A DNA stretch of 64,000 nucleotides from CAVURS01 sp963795385 (GTDB lineage: Bacteria > Actinomycetota > Actinomycetes > Actinomycetales > CAVURS01): positions 62,001 through 126,000 of the forward strand of contig CAWCHK010000014.1 of NCBI GenBank assembly GCA_963795385.1, read 5' to 3'. Made by a program: the position numbers and the translations under genes. A model generated the notes under the pieces. The model was not told where the DNA came from. It searched no databases and saw nothing but the letters and a program-made list of their open reading frames with translations. This document shows positions 54,907 to 63,732 of this stretch, in pieces; the stretch's first letter is position 1; each line of letters opens with the position of its first letter.

Positions 54907-54960
54907 GGGACCGAGGCTAGAGTCCGGTTTCGGCGTGTGGTGGGAGGTGGCCCATCAGTC

Positions 54961-55461
54961 TCAGTCGTGTCGTGGGGCCTCATCAGTCACATCAGCCCCG
55001 GGCGGTGCCTCGTCGTCGTCCCTCGGGGGCACCCGGCACATCCGCTCGGCGAGCAGCCCGCCGACTGCCACCGACAGCGCGGCCAGCGCCGCGACCGCGG
55101 CTCGCAGGGCCTGGGCCCGCCGGGCCGAGATGTCCAGGTCCGGCGCGAGCAGCAGCAGCTCCGCGACGTACCAGCCGAGGATGATCGCGCCGGCGTACGC
55201 CGTGGCCTTGCCCAGGACGGCGATCCGGGCCGCGCGCAGCGGGTCGATCGGCCGGGCACCCGGCAGCCCCCGGGTCAGCCGGCGGACCGGCACGGCCGCG
55301 GAGTAGACCAGGCAGGCGACGAGCAGGAGCCCGATCGAGGCGGTCCAGGGCACCGGCGGCGGCGACCAGCCGGAGGCCGCGAGCATCCGCTGCAGCAACA
55401 GGGCCAGCACGCCGACGACGAGGGCCAGGCCGACCAGGCTGCGGACGTGGGTCGGCCTCAT
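54961..55461 (-). CDS. DUF3180 membrane protein
   Basis: 166 aa, four predicted helices (SLVGLALVVGVLALLLQRML, WTASIGLLLVACLVYSAAVPV, AVLGKATAYAGAIILGWYVAELLLL, ALRAAVAALAALSVAVGGLL). The RPIDPLRAARIAVLGKATAYAGA stretch is the DUF3180 signature. It regularly follows folK in actinomycetes. Function unknown. The start overlaps folK's stop by 4 bp. Confidence 0.93.
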   Translation of the reverse strand: MRPTHVRSLVGLALVVGVLALLLQRMLAASGWSPPPVPWTASIGLLLVACLVYSAAVPVRRLTRGLPGARPIDPLRAARIAVLGKATAYAGAIILGWYVAELLLLAPDLDISARRAQALRAAVAALAALSVAVGGLLAERMCRVPPRDDDEAPPGADVTDEAPRHD

Positions 55462-56039
55462 CGGTCCGCCCGGGCGCTCAACGCAGCGGCGAGCGAGCCG
55501 GCCGGCCAGCTCGGCCCCGAGGCCAGCCCAGGCCGGTCGTCGGCCGCCTCGGCCAGGTCGGCGACCCGTTCGACCCGCCCGTCGGCCCGCACCAGCAGGG
55601 CCGCCGGGTCGGCCTGGGCCCAGGGCCACAGCACGAACGCCCGCTCATGGGCCCGCGGGTGCGGCAGGGTCAGGTCCGGGTCCTGGCTCAGGGCGGTGTC
55701 CGGCTCGTCGCCGTACTGGATCAGGTCGATGTCCAGCGTCCTGGCGCCCCAGCGGACCAGGCGCTCGCGGCCCGCGGCCGCCTCGATGGCCTGAGCCAGG
55801 CCGAGGACCGACTGCGGCGTCAGCCCGGTGCGGGCCAGGACCACGGCGTTGAGGTACGCCGGCTGCTCGGGGCCGCCGACCGGCTCGGTCCGGGCCAGCG
55901 GCGACACGGTGAGGAGCGTCAGGCCGTCCGCGACCGCGAGCCGCTCGACCGCGTCGGCCAGGGTGGCCAGCGGGTCGCCGAGGTTGGCGCCGAGCGCGAG
56001 CACGACGGAGACGGCCGGGCCGCCGGAGGTCGCGCTCAT
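55458..56039 (-). CDS. folK: 6-hydroxymethyl-7,8-dihydropterin pyrophosphokinase (HPPK)
   Basis: 193 aa. VVLALGANLGDPLATLADAVERL, SPLARTEPVGGPEQPAYLNAVV and the substrate motif WGARTLDIDLIQYGD, LPHPRAHERAFVLWPWAQ are all present. Transfers pyrophosphate to hydroxymethyl-dihydropterin. Coupled by 4-bp overlaps to folB and DUF3180. Confidence 0.97.
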   Translation of the reverse strand: MSATSGGPAVSVVLALGANLGDPLATLADAVERLAVADGLTLLTVSPLARTEPVGGPEQPAYLNAVVLARTGLTPQSVLGLAQAIEAAAGRERLVRWGARTLDIDLIQYGDEPDTALSQDPDLTLPHPRAHERAFVLWPWAQADPAALLVRADGRVERVADLAEAADDRPGLASGPSWPAGSLAAALSARADR

Positions 56040-56407
56040 GCACGCTCGCGGCGGATCGTGACGACGACGTCGTCGAAGGGCACCGTGATCGGCGCCTGGG
56101 GCTTGTGCACGCTGACCTCGACGGCCTGCACCCGCGCCGGGCGCAGCGCGGCGTCGGCGATGCGCTGGGCCAGGGTCTCGATCAGGGCGACCGGTTCGCC
56201 GGTGATGACCGCGACGACCTCGGTCGCCACCCCGCCGTAGTCGACGGTCGCGGTCAGGTCGTCGGTCCGGGCCGCCTCGCGGGTGTCCAGGTGGAGGGTC
56301 ACGTCGACGACGAAGGTCTGGCCGAGCGCGGTCTCGTGGGCGAGAACGCCGTGCCGGCCCCGGCCGCGCAGGCCGCGCAGCTCCACCCGGTCCAGGTCGG
56401 CCATCAC
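56036..56407 (-). CDS. folB: dihydroneopterin aldolase
   Basis: 123 aa. DRVELRGLRGRGRHGVLAHETALGQTFVVDV, TVDYGGVATEV and LIETLAQRIADAAL define the family, with the active-site Lys in VHKPQAPI. Cleaves dihydroneopterin to hydroxymethyl-dihydropterin. 4-bp overlaps on both sides. Confidence 0.97.
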   Translation of the reverse strand: MMADLDRVELRGLRGRGRHGVLAHETALGQTFVVDVTLHLDTREAARTDDLTATVDYGGVATEVVAVITGEPVALIETLAQRIADAALRPARVQAVEVSVHKPQAPITVPFDDVVVTIRRERA

Positions 56408-57294
56408 GTGCCGCCCCGCTGCCAGGCGTCAACGACCCGCACGGCGTCCACCGTGCCGGGGACGTCGTGCACCCGGACGCACCAGACGCCGGCCGCCGCG
56501 GCCAGGGCACTGGTGGCGTGGGTCGCCAGGTCGCGCTCCTCCGGCGGAGCCGGGGCCCCGTCGGGTCCGGCCATCAGCGCGCCGAGGAAACGCTTGCGGG
56601 AGGCGCCGACCGCGACCGGCCGGCCGAGGGCCATCAGCTGCCCGAGACCGTGCAGCATGGCCCAGTTGTGGTCGGTGTTCTTGGCGAAGCCGAGGCCGGG
56701 GTCCAGGACGACGCGCTCGATCGGAACGCCTTGCGCCACAACGGCTTCCAGCCGCGCGGACAGTTCCTTGGTCACGTCGGCCGCGACATCGTCGTACACG
56801 GCGTACCGCTCCATGAGCGCGCTGTGCGCGCGCCAGTGCATCACGACGTAGGGCACACCGGCGGCCGCGACGAGGGGCGGCAGCTCGGGGTCGGCCATCC
56901 CTCCGCTGACGTCGTTGACCATCGCGGCACCGGCATCCAGGGCCGCCGCCGCGACGACGGCGCGCATGGTGTCGACACTGACCACGACCCCCTGGACGGC
57001 GAGGGCGCGCACGACCGGGATGACCCGGCGGAGCTCCTCCTCGACGCTGGGCCGCTCGGCGCCCGGGCGGGTCGACTCACCGCCGACGTCGACCAGGTCG
57101 GCGCCCTGGTCGCGCAGGGCCAGGCCGTGGGCGATGCCGGCCTCCGGCTCCAGCCAGAGGCCGCCGTCCGAGAACGAGTCGGGAGTCACGTTGACGACGC
57201 CCATGACCAGGGTGCGGGAGCTGCCGGCCAGCCGCTCGAGCAGGCGGTCGGGCAGGCCCTCCGGGTGCCGGGGCCCGACCACGACGTCGCTCAC
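56404..57294 (-). CDS. folP: dihydropteroate synthase
   Basis: 296 aa TIM barrel. MGVVNVTPDSFSDGG loop 1, DVGGESTRPGAERPSVEEELRRVIPVV loop 2, MVNDVSGGMADPELPPLVAAAGVPYVVMHWRA, LDPGLGFAKNTDHNWAML and GASRKRFLG are intact. Condenses the pterin with p-aminobenzoate; sulfonamide target. The 132 bp downstream of its start hold a copy of a dispersed 17-mer (57357-57373). Confidence 0.97.
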   Translation of the reverse strand: MSDVVVGPRHPEGLPDRLLERLAGSSRTLVMGVVNVTPDSFSDGGLWLEPEAGIAHGLALRDQGADLVDVGGESTRPGAERPSVEEELRRVIPVVRALAVQGVVVSVDTMRAVVAAAALDAGAAMVNDVSGGMADPELPPLVAAAGVPYVVMHWRAHSALMERYAVYDDVAADVTKELSARLEAVVAQGVPIERVVLDPGLGFAKNTDHNWAMLHGLGQLMALGRPVAVGASRKRFLGALMAGPDGAPAPPEERDLATHATSALAAAAGVWCVRVHDVPGTVDAVRVVDAWQRGGT

Positions 57295-57426
57295 AGCCGC
57301 AACCCTAACCGCCTCGGCCCGCCCGGCCGGTGCTCCCGTCCGGCCGGCAACGTGGTGGACATTTCGGGCGGGATCACCGGCCGGGGTGGAGTACGGCGGC
57401 CGGAGGGGAGCACGGGGCTCGGGACC

Positions 57427-59178
57427 TCAACGATCGTCCCCGGGGCCGATCCGCAGCCGCCGCCAGCCGGGCGAGAGCCGGGGCCAGACGATGAACGCCT
57501 CGGCCTCCAGGGCCGCCACACCGATCCGGGGCAGGTCACCGGCCGCGGGATAGACCAGGAACCGCGGCTCCCACTGGGGCGCGAACTTGGCGTTGAAGCG
57601 GTAGAGCGACTCGATCTGGAACCAGCGGGAGGCGAAGACCAGCAACCCCCGCCACGCCCGCGAGACCGGCCCGGCGCCCAGCCGCTCGCCGCGCTCCAGG
57701 GCGGCCCGGAAGACCGCGAAGTTCAGTGACACCCGGGCGATCCCGAGGTCGCCCGCGGCCTGCAGCGCCGCCACGATCAGCAGCTCGTTCAGCCCGGGGT
57801 CGGCCGAGCGGTCGCGGCGCATCAGGTCGAGGGAGATGCCGTCCTCGCCCCACGGCACGAAGTGCAGGAACGCCCGCGGCACACCGTCCTTGGTGGCCCG
57901 GACCAGCACGCAGCCGGAGTCCCGGGGGTCACCGAGCCGGCCGAGGGCCATCGAGAAGCCCCGCTCGGTGTCCGTGCCCCGCCAGCTCCGCGCCTGCCGC
58001 ACCAGCTCGGAGACATCACCCGGTGACAGGTCCTCGACCCGGGTGACCTCGGTGACGTAGCCGGCCCGCTGCACCCGCTTGACCATCTGGCGGACGTTGC
58101 GCATGGCCCGGCCCTCGAGGGTGAACTCCCCCACCTCGACCACCGCCTCGTCGCCCAGCTCGAGCGCGTCGTACGACGTCTCGCGGCACCACACCTCGCC
58201 GCCGAGCTCGGAGCAGCCCATGACCGCCGGCGTCCAGGCGTGCCGCTCGGCCTCGCCCACGAACCGGCTGATCGCCCCGGGCCAGGCCTCGGGGTCGCCG
58301 AGGGGATCACCGCTGGCCAGCATCACGCCGGAGACGACGCGGTAGGCGATGCAGGCCTTGCCGCTCTCCGACCAGAGCACGCTCTTGTCCCGCCGGAGGG
58401 CGAAGAAGCCGAGCGAGTCGCGCGCGCCGTGCCGGCGCAGCAGGTCGCGCATCCGGGCCTCGTCGTCCGGGGTGAGCTGCGGGCGCGGCTCGGGTGGCCG
58501 CAGCCCGAGGTAGACGGTGGTGAGCACGGTCATCAGTCCCAGGCCGAGCAGCAGGGCGGCCACGATGTCGTCGTCCCGCCCGCGCTGGAAGCGCAGGGGT
58601 CCTTCGATCCCGACCAGGCCGAGCGCCGTGTGCTGCACGATCGCCCAGAACGAGGGCCGGCCGACGAACTCGCCGCGGCGGAACTCGACGACCGCGACCC
58701 CGACCACCATCGAGATCACCGCCAGCAGGGCGAACGCCCGGACGGCGAGCCAGCGGGTGCGGGGGTCCCCGACCGTGTTGAACTCGGCCCGGTAGATCCA
58801 GAGCACCGCCGCCAGGACCAGCGCGAGTGCCGCGGCGAACGGCTCGCCCTTGAGCAGGTGGAACGCCACGCTCGCCGTCAACAGCAGCAGCGCCGCGCGC
58901 CAGGCCCGGCGCTTGCGCCGGCGCAGGGCGTGGGCCAGCAGCAGGAGCAGGATCCCGGAGACCGCCGTCGCCGCCGCGGTCGCGTCGCCGAGGGCACCCG
59001 GGACGATGTCGTTGTAGGCGTCCAGGCGCTGGCGCATCCCGTGGGTCAGCGCGGTGAGGATGTCGAGCAGGCCGACGGCGTACGTCGCGAGGCCGATCCA
59101 GCGGGGCACCTTGGAGGGGTTGACACGAGGCGTCGCCCGCGTGCCCTGCGCGGTCGCGTCGGGGCCGCTCCGGCTCAC
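57427..59178 (-). CDS. MprF-like membrane aminoacyltransferase-domain protein (DUF2156)
   Basis: 583 aa from the GTG at 59178, overlapping the folE stop. The N-terminal half has about six helices (WIGLATYAVGLLDILTALTHGM, AAATAVSGILLLLLAHAL, AALALVLAAVLWIYRAE, AFALLAVISMVVGVAVVEF). The C-terminal half is the GNAT-fold DUF2156 domain (SLGFFALRRDKSVLWSESGKACIAYRVVSGVMLASGDPLG, FHLVPWGEDGISLDLMRRD-like, GLNELLIVAALQAAGDLG, SLYRFNAKFAPQWEPRFLVY). Family members lysinylate phosphatidylglycerol or similar lipids. Placement inside the folate operon is unexpected. Confidence 0.88.
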   Translation of the reverse strand: MSRSGPDATAQGTRATPRVNPSKVPRWIGLATYAVGLLDILTALTHGMRQRLDAYNDIVPGALGDATAAATAVSGILLLLLAHALRRRKRRAWRAALLLLTASVAFHLLKGEPFAAALALVLAAVLWIYRAEFNTVGDPRTRWLAVRAFALLAVISMVVGVAVVEFRRGEFVGRPSFWAIVQHTALGLVGIEGPLRFQRGRDDDIVAALLLGLGLMTVLTTVYLGLRPPEPRPQLTPDDEARMRDLLRRHGARDSLGFFALRRDKSVLWSESGKACIAYRVVSGVMLASGDPLGDPEAWPGAISRFVGEAERHAWTPAVMGCSELGGEVWCRETSYDALELGDEAVVEVGEFTLEGRAMRNVRQMVKRVQRAGYVTEVTRVEDLSPGDVSELVRQARSWRGTDTERGFSMALGRLGDPRDSGCVLVRATKDGVPRAFLHFVPWGEDGISLDLMRRDRSADPGLNELLIVAALQAAGDLGIARVSLNFAVFRAALERGERLGAGPVSRAWRGLLVFASRWFQIESLYRFNAKFAPQWEPRFLVYPAAGDLPRIGVAALEAEAFIVWPRLSPGWRRLRIGPGDDR

Positions 59179-59756
59179 CGAGTCGGCCCGAGGACGAGGC
59201 TCATGGCCTCGGCCCTCGTCGCCGGGTCGCGCAGCTGTCCGCGTACGGCGGAGGTGATGGTCCGGGATCCCGGCTTGCGGACCCCGCGCATGGACATGCA
59301 CAGGTGCTCGCACTCGACGACGACGAGGACGCCGCGCGGTTCCAGCCCGGCCTCGAGCGCGTCGGCGACCTCGGTGGTGAGCCGCTCCTGGAGCTGCGGC
59401 CGGCGGGCGTAGAGGTCGACCAGCCGGGCCAGCTTGGACAGGCCGGTCACCCGGCCGTGCGGCCCCGGGATGTACCCGACGTGGGCCACGCCGTGGAAGG
59501 GCAGCAGGTGGTGCTCGCAGGTGGAGTAGACCTCGATGTCCTTGACCATCACGAGCTCGTCGTGGCCGAGCTCGAAGGTCGTCGTGAGGACGTCGGAGGG
59601 CTCCTGGGACAGCCCGCGGAAGATCTCCCGGTAGGCCCGCGCGACCCGGGCCGGTGTCTCCCTCAGGCCCTCGCGGTCCGGGTCCTCGCCGACCGCGAGC
59701 AGCAGCTCGCGGACCGCCGCCTCAGCCCGGGGCAGGTCGATCGACGTACCGCCCAC
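59175..59756 (-). CDS. folE: GTP cyclohydrolase I
   Basis: 193 aa, GTG start. The zinc and active-site motif is YSTCEHHLLPFHGVAHVGYIPG, followed by VTGLSKLARLVDLYARRPQLQERLT and VVVECEHLCMSMRGVRKPGSRT (second Cys-His pair). First step of folate synthesis. Starts one base after the ftsH stop. Confidence 0.97.
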   Translation of the reverse strand: MGGTSIDLPRAEAAVRELLLAVGEDPDREGLRETPARVARAYREIFRGLSQEPSDVLTTTFELGHDELVMVKDIEVYSTCEHHLLPFHGVAHVGYIPGPHGRVTGLSKLARLVDLYARRPQLQERLTTEVADALEAGLEPRGVLVVVECEHLCMSMRGVRKPGSRTITSAVRGQLRDPATRAEAMSLVLGPTR

Positions 59757-59757
59757 C

Positions 59758-61800
59758 TCAGTAGGGACTGCCCGGGTCGACGGTGCCGCCCTCGGGCACC
59801 TCGACGATCGCGGTGGCCGGGTGCTCCTCCGCCGGCTGTGCGGGGCCGTGGCCGTTCTCGTGGCCGTTCAGCCGGGCCCGCTCGGCCGGCGTCAGGACCG
59901 GCGGCAGCTCGCTGATCGGGCGCCGCTCGCTGGAGAGCCAGACCGGGCGCTCCGGGCGCTTGTGCACCGGCGCGAAGATCTCGGCCAGGTCGTCCTTGTT
60001 CAGCGTCTCGCGCTCGAGCAGGGCCAGCACCAGGTCGTCCAGGACCTGGCGGTGCTCGACCAGGATCTCCCAGGCCTCGTCGTGCGCGGTCTCGACGAAG
60101 CGGCGTACCTCTTCATCGACGACGCCGGCGACGCCCTCGGAGTAGTCGCGCTGGTGGCCCATGTCGCGGCCGAGGAAGACCTCGCCGTTGTCCGAGCCCA
60201 GCTTGATCGCGCCGACCCGCTCGCTCATGCCGAACTGGGTGACCATCTTGCGCGCCAGGCCGGTGGCCTTCTCGATGTCGTTGGCCGCGCCGGTCGTCGG
60301 GTCGTGGAAGACGAGCTCCTCCGAGACCCGGCCGCCCATCGCGTAGGCCAGCTGGTCGAGCATCTCGTTGCGGGTCGTGGAGTACTTGTCGTCCAGCGGC
60401 ATGACCATCGTGTAGCCGAGGGCCCGGCCGCGCGGGAGGATCGTCACCTTGGTCACCGGGTCGGTGTGCGGCAGGGCCGCAGCCACCAGGGCGTGACCGC
60501 CCTCGTGGTAGGCGGTGATCTTCTTCTCCTTGTCGTTCATGATCCGGCTGCGCTTCTGCGGGCCGGCCACGACGCGATCGATCGCCTCGTCCAGGGCCTT
60601 GTCGTCAATCACCTTGGCGTTCTGCCGGGCGGTCAGCAGGGCGGCCTCGTTCAGGACGTTGGCCAGGTCCGCGCCGGTGAACCCCGGCGTACGGCGGGCC
60701 ACGGCCATCAGGTCGACGGCGGGTGCCATCGGCTTGCCCTTGGCGTGCACCGCGAGGATCTGGTTGCGGCCCTGCATGTCCGGGGCGTCCACGGCGATCT
60801 GGCGGTCGAAGCGGCCCGGCCGCAGCAGCGCCGGGTCCAGGATGTCGGGGCGGTTGGTGGCCGCGATCAGGATGACGTTGGTCTTGACGTCGAAGCCGTC
60901 CATCTCGACGAGCAGCTGGTTCAGGGTCTGCTCGCGCTCGTCGTGCCCGCCGCCGAGGCCGGCCCCGCGGTGCCGGCCGACGGCGTCGATCTCGTCGACG
61001 AAGATGATGGCCGGCGCGTTGGTCTTGGCCTGCTCGAACAGGTCGCGGACCCGGCTCGCGCCGACACCGACGAACATCTCGACGAAGTCCGAGCCGGAGA
61101 TCGAGTAGAACGGCACGCCCGCCTCACCCGCGACCGCGCGGGCCAGCAGGGTCTTGCCGGTGCCGGGCTGGCCGTAGAGCAGGACGCCCTTGGGGATCTT
61201 GGCGCCGACCGCCTGGAACTTGGCCGGCTCGGAGAGGAACTCCTTGATCTCGTAGAGCTCCTCGACCGCCTCGTCCGCGCCCGCGACGTCGGCGAAGGTG
61301 ACCTTCGGGGTGTCCTTGCTGACCAGCTTGGCCCGGCTCTTGCCGAAGCTCATGACCCGGTTGCCGCCACCCTGCATCTGGTTCATCAGGAAGAAGAACA
61401 GGCCGCCGAGCAGGACGACGGGGAGCAGCGTGTAGAGCAGGCTGGAGACCCAGCTGCCCTTGGGGTTGGTGTCGGTGTAGCCCTGCGGCGGGGTGTGGGC
61501 GTCCAGCGCCGTCACGACCTCCGGGCCGCGGGCGTCGATGTAGAAGGCCTCGACCTTGGAGGCGTTCTTCACGCCGCCGCCGGTGTAGGACTCGCCCTTC
61601 TTCAGGGTGAGGCTGATGCTCTGGTCGACGTTGTTGACCTTGGCGCTCTCGACCTTGTTCTGGGTGATCAAGGTCATCGCGGCGGAGGTGTCGATCTTCT
61701 GGAAGCCGCCGTTCCCCCCGAGGGCCAGCCACACGCCGGCAGCGACGAGCAGCAGGACGAGCCACATCAGTGGTCCCCGCAGAATGCGCCTGAAATCCAT
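59758..61800 (-). CDS. ftsH: ATP-dependent zinc metalloprotease FtsH
   Basis: 680 aa. Two membrane helices (LMWLVLLLVAAGVWLAL, LLYTLLPVVLLGGLFFFLM) flank an extracytoplasmic domain. The AAA module has Walker A GQPGTGKT (about residue 206), IIFVDEIDAVG and the SRH region. The M41 protease has HEGGH (about residue 431). A Pro/Gly-rich C-terminal tail follows. Degrades membrane and regulatory proteins. Preceded by GGAGGG before the ATG. Confidence 0.98.
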   Translation of the reverse strand: MDFRRILRGPLMWLVLLLVAAGVWLALGGNGGFQKIDTSAAMTLITQNKVESAKVNNVDQSISLTLKKGESYTGGGVKNASKVEAFYIDARGPEVVTALDAHTPPQGYTDTNPKGSWVSSLLYTLLPVVLLGGLFFFLMNQMQGGGNRVMSFGKSRAKLVSKDTPKVTFADVAGADEAVEELYEIKEFLSEPAKFQAVGAKIPKGVLLYGQPGTGKTLLARAVAGEAGVPFYSISGSDFVEMFVGVGASRVRDLFEQAKTNAPAIIFVDEIDAVGRHRGAGLGGGHDEREQTLNQLLVEMDGFDVKTNVILIAATNRPDILDPALLRPGRFDRQIAVDAPDMQGRNQILAVHAKGKPMAPAVDLMAVARRTPGFTGADLANVLNEAALLTARQNAKVIDDKALDEAIDRVVAGPQKRSRIMNDKEKKITAYHEGGHALVAAALPHTDPVTKVTILPRGRALGYTMVMPLDDKYSTTRNEMLDQLAYAMGGRVSEELVFHDPTTGAANDIEKATGLARKMVTQFGMSERVGAIKLGSDNGEVFLGRDMGHQRDYSEGVAGVVDEEVRRFVETAHDEAWEILVEHRQVLDDLVLALLERETLNKDDLAEIFAPVHKRPERPVWLSSERRPISELPPVLTPAERARLNGHENGHGPAQPAEEHPATAIVEVPEGGTVDPGSPY

Positions 61801-61872
61801 GGCTTCGGGGCGCGCGCCCCGTCCCTCCCTATCGACCTAAGGTGTGCTCCACGGTACCTCGGCCGCGAGGGG

Positions 61873-62424
61873 TCAGCTGTACACGTGTGGTGCGAGGGTC
61901 CCGACGAAGGGCAGGTTGCGGTAGCGCTCGGCGTAGTCCAGGCCGTAGCCGACGACGAACTCGTTCGGGATGTCGAACCCGACGTACGACGCGTCGATGT
62001 CCACCTTGGCCGCGTCCGGCTTGCGGAGCAGGGCGGCGATCTTCAGCGATTTCGGCTCGCGCGAGCTGAGATTGGCCATCAGCCAGGACAGGGTCAGGCC
62101 GGAGTCGACGATGTCCTCGACGACCAGGACGTGCTTGCCGATGATGTCCGTGTCGAGGTCCTTGAGGATCCGGACGACGCCGCTGGACTTGGTGCCCGAG
62201 CCGTAGGACGAGATGGCCATCCAGTCCATCGAGGCGGGGGTGTGCAGCTTGCGGGCCAGGTCGGCCATCACCATGACGGCGCCCTTGAGGACCCCGACCA
62301 GGAGGACCTCCTCGCCGCCGTAGTCCGCGTCGATCTCGGCGGCCATCGACCCGAGCCGCTCGTCGAGCTGCTCCTTGGTGAGCAGGATCTTCTCGAGGTC
62401 TGGCCCCATGTCGTGCTCGTCCAC
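61873..62424 (-). CDS. hpt: hypoxanthine phosphoribosyltransferase
   Basis: 183 aa from the GTG at 62424, with AAGGAG ten bases upstream. LLVGVLKGAVMVMADLARKL, the PRPP-binding LVVEDIVDSGLTLSWL and the purine-site YVGFDIPNEFVVGYGLDYAERYRNLPFVGTL are present. Purine salvage. Six bases downstream of the tilS stop; the tilS-hpt-ftsH order is conserved in Gram-positive bacteria. Confidence 0.97.
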   Translation of the reverse strand: MDEHDMGPDLEKILLTKEQLDERLGSMAAEIDADYGGEEVLLVGVLKGAVMVMADLARKLHTPASMDWMAISSYGSGTKSSGVVRILKDLDTDIIGKHVLVVEDIVDSGLTLSWLMANLSSREPKSLKIAALLRKPDAAKVDIDASYVGFDIPNEFVVGYGLDYAERYRNLPFVGTLAPHVYS

Positions 62425-62429
62425 CGGCT

Positions 62430-63599
62430 CTACTCCTTGGCTGGCTTGCGCTGTGCTGGCTCGGCTGTCGTTCCTGGCGAGGGCTGTGCGTCCTGTGCGG
62501 GGTGCGTGGTCCGGGCATCCGGCGCGAACAGGAGCCTGCCACACCGCCGTACGGCGGCCACCGGCCCGGGCAGCGCGACCGGACCCTGGCCGTGCCAGTC
62601 GCTGACGAGGGCGTCGAGGGCGGCCAGGTGGGTCGAGGTCAGGTCGCCCGGCCGGGCGCCGGCGTCGAGGGCCCCTCGGCGCAGGACGCGGGTCCGGACC
62701 GCCTCGGGGAGCTCGGCGAGGGCGGCGCAGTCCAGGCCGCCGGGCCGGCCCGCCGCGCCTCGCGTCTCGGCGTGCTGCGTCTCGGCGTACGGCGTCTCGG
62801 CGTACTGCATCTCCGCGTGCTGCATCTCCGCGTACTGCGCCTCGGCCCACTCGTCGAGGGCGTCGGCGTCGGCCCGCAGGAGTGCGGCCGAGCGGGCCAG
62901 GGCGGCGGTGATGCCCGGCCCGAGCCGTGACTCGAGGTCGGCCAGGAGGTCGCGGGCCCGGCTGCGCGCATAGGTGGGATCTGCGTTGTGGGGGTCCGCC
63001 CAGGGGTCGAGCTGCTGCTCGGTGCAGGCCGCCCGGGTGACGGCGCGGGGGACGTCGAGCAGAGGTCGCCGGTAGAGGCCGCGGCGGCCGGCCATGCCGG
63101 CGAGCGAGCGGGACCCGGAGCCGCGAAGCAGTCCGAGCAGCACGGACTCGGCCTGGTCGTCGCGGGTGTGGCCGAGCAGGACGGCACGGGCTCCGTGGGC
63201 GGCGGCGGCCTGGTCCAGGGCCTGGTAGCGCGCGTCGCGGGCTGCGGCCTCGGGGCCGTCGCCGGCGGCCGTGCGGACGTCGACGCAGGCGATCTCGACC
63301 GGGTCGAGCCCAAGGGCCCGGCACTGGCCGGCGGCGGTCGCGGCGACGGCGGCGGAGCCGGGCTGCAGGCCGTGGTCGACGACGACGGCTCCGGCGCGTA
63401 GGCCCAGCCGCGGGGCCACGAACGCCGTCGCGGCAGCGAGGGCGAGCGAGTCCGGACCTCCGCTGCAGGCCACCAGCACGACCCCGTCAGCCCCCGCAGC
63501 CCTCCTATCGACAGCCCCCTCGTTCACAGCCTCCTGGACCTGCGAGAGCTCCCGGCGTACCGCGTCCCGGACCGCCGCTCCCGCCACCCCCACCCTCAT
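62430..63599 (-). CDS. tilS: tRNA(Ile)-lysidine synthase
   Basis: 389 aa. PP-loop VLVACSGGPDSLALAAATA, VVDHGLQPGSAAVA, LLGHTRDDQAESVLLGLLRGSGSRSLAGM and RPLLDVPRAVTRAACTEQQLDPWADPHN. The C-terminal substrate domain follows. Converts the wobble C of the AUA-reading tRNA to lysidine; essential. Oddity: six five-residue repeats (AEMQY/AETQH type) encoded at 62764-62853 lie between the two domains. The ATG at 63599 is chosen; it is preceded by a palindromic region. Confidence 0.95.
   Translation of the reverse strand: MRVGVAGAAVRDAVRRELSQVQEAVNEGAVDRRAAGADGVVLVACSGGPDSLALAAATAFVAPRLGLRAGAVVVDHGLQPGSAAVAATAAGQCRALGLDPVEIACVDVRTAAGDGPEAAARDARYQALDQAAAAHGARAVLLGHTRDDQAESVLLGLLRGSGSRSLAGMAGRRGLYRRPLLDVPRAVTRAACTEQQLDPWADPHNADPTYARSRARDLLADLESRLGPGITAALARSAALLRADADALDEWAEAQYAEMQHAEMQYAETPYAETQHAETRGAAGRPGGLDCAALAELPEAVRTRVLRRGALDAGARPGDLTSTHLAALDALVSDWHGQGPVALPGPVAAVRRCGRLLFAPDARTTHPAQDAQPSPGTTAEPAQRKPAKE
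62764..62853. repeat. 15-bp tandem repeat in tilS, six units
   Basis: Units such as gtctcggcgtactgc and atctccgcgtactgc at 62764, 62779, 62794, 62809, 62824 and, degenerate, 62839. In frame, they encode repeated Ala-Glu-x-x-Tyr/His. Confidence 0.9.
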
Positions 63600-63600
63600 G

Positions 63601-63706
63601 TCTTGGCCGTCCACTCCGGGTTTGGCCGTCGGGTCCGGAGTGGGATCGGACATTTCGGGCGGGAAAACCCGGAGTCGACCGCCAAACCCGGAGTCGACGG
63701 CCAAGA
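63601..63706. repeat. inverted-repeat element upstream of tilS
   Basis: Arms 63601-63623 (tcttggccgt..ccgggttt) and 63684-63706 match at 22 of 23 positions as inverted copies, 60 bases apart. Inside are a direct copy of aacccggagtcgac (63665 and 63685) and the 17-mer ggacatttcgggcggga (63648-63664), which recurs at 57357. It fills the space between the metalloprotease gene and tilS. Confidence 0.8.
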
Positions 63707-63732
63707 CAGGTGCATGGGATAGGGAGGGCGGG

